Shown one piece after another: positions 57,971 to 64,000 of a stretch of DNA of 64,000 nucleotides. This DNA comes from Aphrophora alni (lineage: Eukaryota > Arthropoda > Insecta > Hemiptera > Aphrophoridae): positions 150,809,830 through 150,873,829 of the forward strand of contig OY740765.1 of the NCBI GenBank assembly GCA_963513935.1, in the 5' to 3' direction. The notes below the pieces were generated by a model that was not told where the DNA came from, searched no databases, and saw only the letters and a program-made list of their open reading frames with translations. The translations under genes were made by a program, and so were the position numbers. The stretch's first letter is position 1, and every line of letters starts with the position of its first letter.

Positions 57971-58108
57971 ATGGTGAAGAAGAATACAATTCAAGTAGTG
58001 GTACCTACACTTGTCAGCTTAAACCATAAGCTACTGAAGAGCAAGTCATATTTGTTGAAACATTTAAAGAATTGTCTTCGAATTCTACTGAAAGATTATA
58101 AAAATGAG
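57971..58108 (+). CDS. NCAPD3: NCAPD3 exon 9 of window
   Basis: 46 codons, phase 0 at both ends, acceptor CGTTATAG and donor GAG/GTGAGT. The peptide MVKKNTIQVVVPTLVSLNHK, then LLKSKSYLLKHLKNC and LRILLKDYKNE corresponds to vertebrate xQKRNxIExxIPxxxSLxxxL, LxxxMxxLxxxxQDYRDE. It follows directly from VVVSQ of exon 30895 and continues into VNDIL of exon 63682. The initial ATG is internal, not a start codon. Confidence 0.92.
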
Positions 58109-59368
58109 GTGAGTGTGTTTCTGTAAAGTATTTTTTCTTTCTTACATATTTTTAGTGTAGAGAAAGTTATGTTGGATCAAAACTGTTGTCAAGATTTTTG
58201 TGAATATTTTGAGGTCCTGTTAGCAGTCGGGTTCACAATGAAATGATTTGGACAATCAGTGATTCAGTGCTAAAAACGTTTGTATTGAAAATTTCTTTAG
58301 TTCATTATTAATAATAATTCTAATACATGTAAAACATCTCTCTCTAATTAATGATTATTATCTCTATTTTAGGGTAGAGTTTAATAAGCCTACTAGTTTA
58401 GATTTTGTATGGAGGAGATACAGGCCTGGCTAGATCAGCTGGTCGGTGATCGCTGAGGGCCTCGGGCACAAGGTGCCCCCGATTTTTCTACTTTAATTAC
58501 TTTAAATAGACCTGAAAAAAAGTAAAATAAATCGATGTAATATTCAGGTTGAATGTTGAGTGTAATATAATATATACTGTCATAAATAAATTGTTGAAAC
58601 AGCACTATCAGTCAGTATGATAACAGTGTTGTACTAGTACTGTAGTGGTATGTGCCCACACAAACGGCCGGTACGATGTACAATGAGGCCAAATAAAGCT
58701 GGGCGAAATATGTAAACGTTATCCATTTTTAATGAAACTTTGTATGATGGGGTTTTGGGCATGCTGATTAAAATTTCAATGTCAAAATTACATAGTTGAA
58801 ATATATAAGAAAAAAAGACAGATTAAAAATTAAAAACCTTTCAAAATGTTTCAGTTTTTATATAACTTTGTATACAGGGATTTGTGGACTCGCTGATTCC
58901 GATTCTAGATATTCCAGAAAGCGAATAATCCAGGTCAATCAGCGATAGCGTTGGAGAGGTGAGAAGAGATAATAATTATAGGCAGGAATGAACATTACTG
59001 ATTCTACACAAGGAATACAAACACTAAGTAGAGATTTACTTAAGAAAATAAGATTGAATTATGAAGTTATACTTACAAGTCGTAGTATTTTCATATTTCT
59101 TCATTACAGAGAAGTGTTTCGGAGCTTGGTAGATGTGATTTATCTATTTGATTTAATAAAAGATAATTAGTCTGGTAAAAAAAAAAAAATTGTTTAACAA
59201 AACACTTGCCTTACTAAAGACAAAAAACCATATATATATATTTTTTGTGAAAATGTAAACTACCGAGTGTGAATTATGGTATATTATTTTACATATAATA
59301 TAAATACATAACAAATAGTTCAAAATATAACGTTTGGTTGTTGCCATTCCGAATAGTGATTATAATAA

Positions 59369-59460
59369 ACAATTATTTCACTTACCGTCTCCACTTACGG
59401 CCGTCTTATAGTAATACAACGGTAAATCAGAATACTGGAGACGGTAAGTTAAATAATTGT
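59369..59460. repeat. 25 bp inverted repeat
   Basis: The arms at 59369-59393 and 59436-59460 are reverse complements with one mismatch and contain CTTACCGTCTCCA. The loop is 42 bp. Confidence 0.9.
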
Positions 59461-59754
59461 ATATTTCAAAATATAGTATAAAAGTAAAATTATCAATTGA
59501 GAATGTTGGGAATTTTGCTATATAATAAAGAAAACCACTCTGAAAATACTCTGGAAGACATACTACTAAATGTGAGTAGAGTAGTTTTGTTATGAAAAAC
59601 TGTCTTCGTCTTTTTAGCAAATTGAAAACAAAAAGATTGTAAGGAGCTCTCTATTCCCTTCTTACAATCTTATTTGCTATTTTAATATAACTTTGATTAT
59701 ATAATCCGATAAGAAAGATGAAAGAAGCAGTTGAGTGTTTGTACGTGACACACA

Positions 59755-59882
<128 letters not shown>

Positions 59883-60586
59883 AGTAGCAGAGCATCAACA
59901 GTCCAATGCATCTAGTTCACCAAAAACTGATAATAACTAAACCAAGTTCGAATAATACAGAGGTGGGAAAATTAATTTACCTTGAACATGTTCACTGTAT
60001 TTCCCATATTATACATTTAATTCCAAAAAAACTTGCAATTTACTCACATTTTAATTTTTCGCACATATAATTTTGTATAAAGGCATTTTGGTTTCTGTCT
60101 GTCTTCAGTGATGCGTGTTGCCATATAGTTCTCACATTTGAATCTGACACCACTAAGGCAACTTACTTCTTTTCTCCTGGTAACTTCCTGTTTTAACTTT
60201 AATAACTCACAACACATGTTAATAAAAACTTGTTTTATCTCATGAGAAGGGAGACTAAAGATAAACATCATATACGTGTATTTCGTTTCATTTTTGATAT
60301 CAATTTTAAAAGTTATTTTTTAAGTAGTTCACGTTTCATCGTGTTTGTTGGAGTATTATTCCATCAGTTTGCGCCTTGTTCGGAAACCAAGCCAGGCTCG
60401 TAAAAGTAAAACCTCCTCTGAAAATTGAACAAGGCTCTGAAAATCATGTCTAGCTAGGAAAATTGAGCTTAGCTCGAACATTAGAGTCAGGGTCAAAAAT
60501 CAAGGGCTCGATAATTTTGCATTAGTTGTTTGAAACTCGATCTCGAGCGGAGGGTTCGGTTTGAAATTTTGAGGGTCCCCACATCC

Positions 60587-61446
60587 CTATAAGGAAGTAA
60601 GTTTAGAAAATACTCTTTTACGTGTAACTTGTGTACAAGGTATAGCTAGTTCAAAGTTTTCTTCATCACTGTTCATCTTATATTGCCTCCTTTTATTCAC
60701 AGTTTCATCAATCTTTATAAGACTTTCGTACTGATCTGCAAACGGTTTAAGTTCTACCAACAACAGATTCCTTTCAACTTTACAAAGTTTAGAAATACTA
60801 CAAAGGATTTCCGTAGGAAAAGTGTCAAGCCTGACGATTTCATTAAACATTTTTGGATCTAACCAGTAACAGTCTTTTAAAACATCTTTGTTTAAAGCAA
60901 ATCTTTCTTCATAACTGGTCCTGGCACAATCTAAAATTTTGAAATTGATCAGTTTATAGTTTTGAACAGTTGAGATTCCTCAAGATTCGTCTTTGGCATT
61001 TTCTCCAGGCATTACTTTCGTCTTTGAAGGTCTTTTTTCCTTGAAATCCATCTTAACTTCTACATCACTCTCACTATCAAAACTGTTATTAACTGTACTT
61101 GCATATTTTTGTTTGTTTTTAAATACAGAACTTCAAATTCCTCATCACTTCTTTTAGCAATTATTTGTTGGAGCAATGTCTGTACCAAATTCCAAGCGAT
61201 AAAATTGTGTATAGTTTTACTTTGTAAATATTTAGAAACAGGTGATGTGACCAAAAACATATCTAGTAGAACAATAGCCATAAACAGGTTCTCTAATTTG
61301 GACCATTGACTAATCAAATTTCTTGCTATGAATTTGGTTTTACAGTCAAAATTTTCAACTAATATTTCCTTTAACACGTTCACAACAGTAACTAATTTTT
61401 CTGTGTTTACATCTTGAGCAAGCAACGTCGGCAACATGTAACACAA
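60587..61446 (-). pseudogene. hAT transposase relic, ZMYM1/DUF4371-like
   Basis: The minus strand reads from 61446: MCYMLPTLLAQDVNTEKLVT, FDCKTKFIARNLISQWSK, LFMAIVLLDMFLVTSPVSKY, then RSDEEFEVLYLKTNK. A frameshift in an A-rich run near 61110 leads to FDSESDVEVKMDFKEKRPSK. After one stop near 60970 it continues LDCARTSYEERFALN, CYWLDPKMFNEIVRLDTFP and LLVELKPFADQYESL, ending LTSL. This looks like the middle of hAT transposases related to ZMYM1-like proteins. With one frameshift and one stop in 286 codons it is fairly recent. The zinc finger and the C-terminal dimerisation region are missing. Confidence 0.75.
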
Positions 61447-62167
61447 AAGACATTAAATTGCCGTTACTCAAATGCATGTAAAAATGTTCAGTTTCAAGCA
61501 ATTTTAACTCAGATGATTCGAAACTTGATTAGTGTGTTTTGCTTCATTGTAAATAGTTTCATGTCCTCATATTTTATCGATAAATAAAATTGAATTGTTT
61601 AATTAGTAATAAAAAAAATATGCTTCATCTATTACTTCCTAATCTTTTAGTTCGATTCCTATCTTCAAACTTAGTTTCTTCTTTTTTTTTTTATGTGTAG
61701 TCCTTTATATACTCTATAGTAAACATAAATCTAGTTTAAACTGTTATTCATTAGTCGAATTGCACTATAAAGTTGTATACAATACTTTCTGAATACTACA
61801 TATTTACGAAAAATAAAAATAAATAAGTCTTGAATTAGAATTTTTGTCCTGCTGTATTGATTAAGCTGCAATAACCAGTTAGTTCTTCCACCTAGGCTTA
61901 TTCTACTGATAACAACACATTGCTGTCTATCGTTTATTATGTAAAACATATGTTTGATGCTTTTTCTTTATCACATATATTTTTTAATTTATACAATATT
62001 TAATTAGGAGAATAGTTATATGTAAAGAAAATGGAAAAATGAAACTAGATTTATGTTTACTGAAGAGTATAATTTTATTCGGTTAAAACTATTTAATCCT
62101 ATTAAAAGCTCTGGAGGGTCCCCATAATCGGTTCCAGCCGACGCCCCCTAATGGAGCCAGACCGCCC

Positions 62168-62330
62168 CTGGTCCTTGGTATATATATATATAATATAAGT
62201 GCACAAAAAGTGTCCTAATAGTACACAAATGAGAAAAAAGAGTGTACAGTATACTTCAGAACTTTAGTGCTTTTGTGTGTTTTCTTATTTATGTACTATT
62301 AGTACTATTAGTTAATACCAAGGACCACTG
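62168..62330. repeat. Fold-back repeat ending in TGGTCCTTGGTA
   Basis: TGGTCCTTGGTA at 62169-62180 is the exact reverse complement of TACCAAGGACCA at 62318-62329. Inside, CTAATAGTAC with CAAAT and GAGAAAA near 62215 is mirrored by TTTTCTTATTTATGTACTAT near 62280. It overlaps the right hAT-like end. Confidence 0.75.
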
Positions 62331-63681
62331 TCTAAGGTGAACCTGTGTCTCCTATCAATACAAAATCTTGACTATTATCTCTAATATGCTTAAATATCAA
62401 CATTCAACTCATTTACAAGTTAAATATCCTAAGCTTCGTTTCAGAGATTTATTTATTTAAATATTTGTTTACATATGAATTACAAGAATTTATTCATTTG
62501 CTCTACACATGAAGCTTGCTCACCTTCCTATTGCTAACCCCTTGTGGTTCTGTGTCTGTATTGATCCCTCATATCGAATTCTCTTCGATTAGCGATCTTA
62601 TTCTGTGACAGCACCTGGATACGTTCCGGCAGTCTCTAACTGGCCCAGTCTCTTCTGTTACCAACTGACCTCCCGGCAACCTTGTGCCAAATCCAGCCGC
62701 CGACAACTGGCTGTCTATAACTTCCTGTTGAGCCGGACCTTTATTTTCTACCAACCTTGGTTTATATACTCTTAGTTAATCAAGACGTCTTAGCAGGTTA
62801 CAAACCAAGCAATTGCCTAACTTTTGTACTCTGTCATAATGATGGTTTATTCTCCGGTGTCTATTGAGTCGACTTAGAATATTTATCTATTACATTCTAA
62901 CTTAACTTAACAATAAATCCTAAATTAACCATAAATCCTAACAGTCCTCTGAATAGAAAAAAAGTAGTTTTGGGATTAAGATCCGTCTAACGTATGTTTA
63001 GTACTCTACAGCCCAATCACGTGAACTAATTTTAATCGAATTTGGTATAAGGGCATATTTTGACCATATCTCGGGATGTTTTTCATATTTTACAACAAAT
63101 ATTTTGGGGGAGCTGACACTTGAGTCAGTTTTATTTTTAATGAAAGTTGAATTTCTGTAACTTGCATTTGTTTTCTACTATTGACTTTATTTACATCAAT
63201 TATCTCGGAATTAAATTCTCTACATTTTCTGTTCTTTTTTTTGCATTCATCACCCATTTAAAAGTATTATTTTATGCCAAACCTAAAATGTGAGTTTTTT
63301 ACCAATTTTATAAAAAAAACAAGTTTTCTCAGAAATTGCTGGAGATATAGTTTTGGGACCTATTTTATTCATTTTTCAGTAAAGAATACCTAAACTTGTG
63401 ACTACACAGTTTTCAATATTTTTATCTTACCATAACCACTTACAAAGACCTTTCAGGTGTAATTTATGTTCAGATATATAAACATATATTTGTTTGTTAA
63501 TTTATGTCTTTATTGTTACAATATGGCTTCATTTCATTCTTGGAGCGTAAATCAGTGCGAAATATTTTGCTAGCCATTACTCGAAATGTTTTCAGACATA
63601 TGTTTATATGAAAATTTTGTCTTATTTGTACCCCTAGGATCCATCTTAATATATTAATTACTAAGTTTATTGTTATTACAG

Positions 63682-64000
63682 GTGAATGACATACTATCAA
63701 GTGATAAGGATTTAGCCGAAGAAATTAATTTTGACTTGCAACAAAATATTTCTGAAAGCGAATCTGACGAAAACAGTGAATGCATTTCTGTGCAAAACAA
63801 TACCCCCGAAATTACTTGTAAACAAGCTCTGATAATTTGTGAGAAACTTTCGCTGGCAGCTATTGAGCAACAAATGAGAGGTCAAGTAATAGATTCAACT
63901 CCTAGTATATCTAGTCAACAGTTTAACATGAGTGTCATAAAAGAAAGTGAAAAAGCTGGTCCATCGAGAAGACCGGAATATGATACAGAAGAAATACCAG
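63682..64000 (+). CDS. NCAPD3: NCAPD3 exon 10 of window, C-terminal region, runs off the end
   Basis: Acceptor TGTTATTACAG, frame open for 106 codons to the window end. It begins VNDILSSDKDLAEEINFDLQ, which with the preceding DYKNE matches vertebrate DYRDELKDFFxxDKQLAxELEYD. After that it becomes acidic and Ser-rich (SESESDENSECIS), then CKQALIICEKLSLAAIEQQM and a Ser/Pro/Arg-rich tail (AGPSRRPEYDTEEIP). The vertebrate protein also changes here from HEAT helices to a disordered, phosphorylated C-terminus. The donor or stop lies outside. Confidence 0.92.
   Translation, partial: MNDILSSDKDLAEEINFDLQQNISESESDENSECISVQNNTPEITCKQALIICEKLSLAAIEQQMRGQVIDSTPSISSQQFNMSVIKESEKAGPSRRPEYDTEEIP

Overview
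This is an AT-rich animal nuclear sequence, most likely from an insect or other arthropod. It has spliced genes with long introns and a dense load of decayed transposons: piggyBac-like, Tigger/pogo, mariner, hAT, Helitron, non-LTR and LTR-like. A hemipteran-type genome would fit, but nothing here fixes the species. No bacterial-style operon, CRISPR array, rRNA or convincing tRNA gene was seen. One host gene runs across the whole window on the + strand: a condensin II subunit D3 (NCAPD3/CAP-D3) orthologue. Ten coding exons (428-588, 11398-11560, 16408-16644, 19388-19580, 20692-20884, 24196-24484, 29940-30111, 30666-30895, 57971-58108, 63682-64000+) join with consistent intron phases into about 698 uninterrupted codons. 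Both ends of the protein lie outside the window. The middle exons (20692 to 30895) and the two exons around 58.1/63.7 kb carry the most recognisable CAP-D3 blocks, including MFQHFIEAMFYYN, QRFSLTSKLC and a DYKNE/VNDILSSDKDLAEEI junction. Layout: exon 1 of the window, then a 10.8 kb intron with two TTAA-flanked piggyBac-like elements and a non-LTR RNase H relic; an exon cluster from 11.4 to 30.9 kb whose introns hold non-LTR fragments, a 712 bp hairpin MITE, a tandem repeat array and long (TA)n tracts; then one 27 kb intron (30.9-58.0 kb) packed with nested mobile elements; a 5.6 kb intron with a hAT transposase relic; and the start of the C-terminal exon. The oddest gene-level feature is an extra exon-like segment at 40408-40521 inside the giant intron. 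It is in phase with the preceding exon, resembles the exon it would replace, has its own stop codon and is followed by AATAAA. It could be an alternative 3' end giving a truncated CAP-D3, or a decayed exon duplication. The most striking mobile-element feature is a group of TTAA-flanked elements, unrelated in sequence, that share direct subterminal repeats spaced about 44 bp apart.
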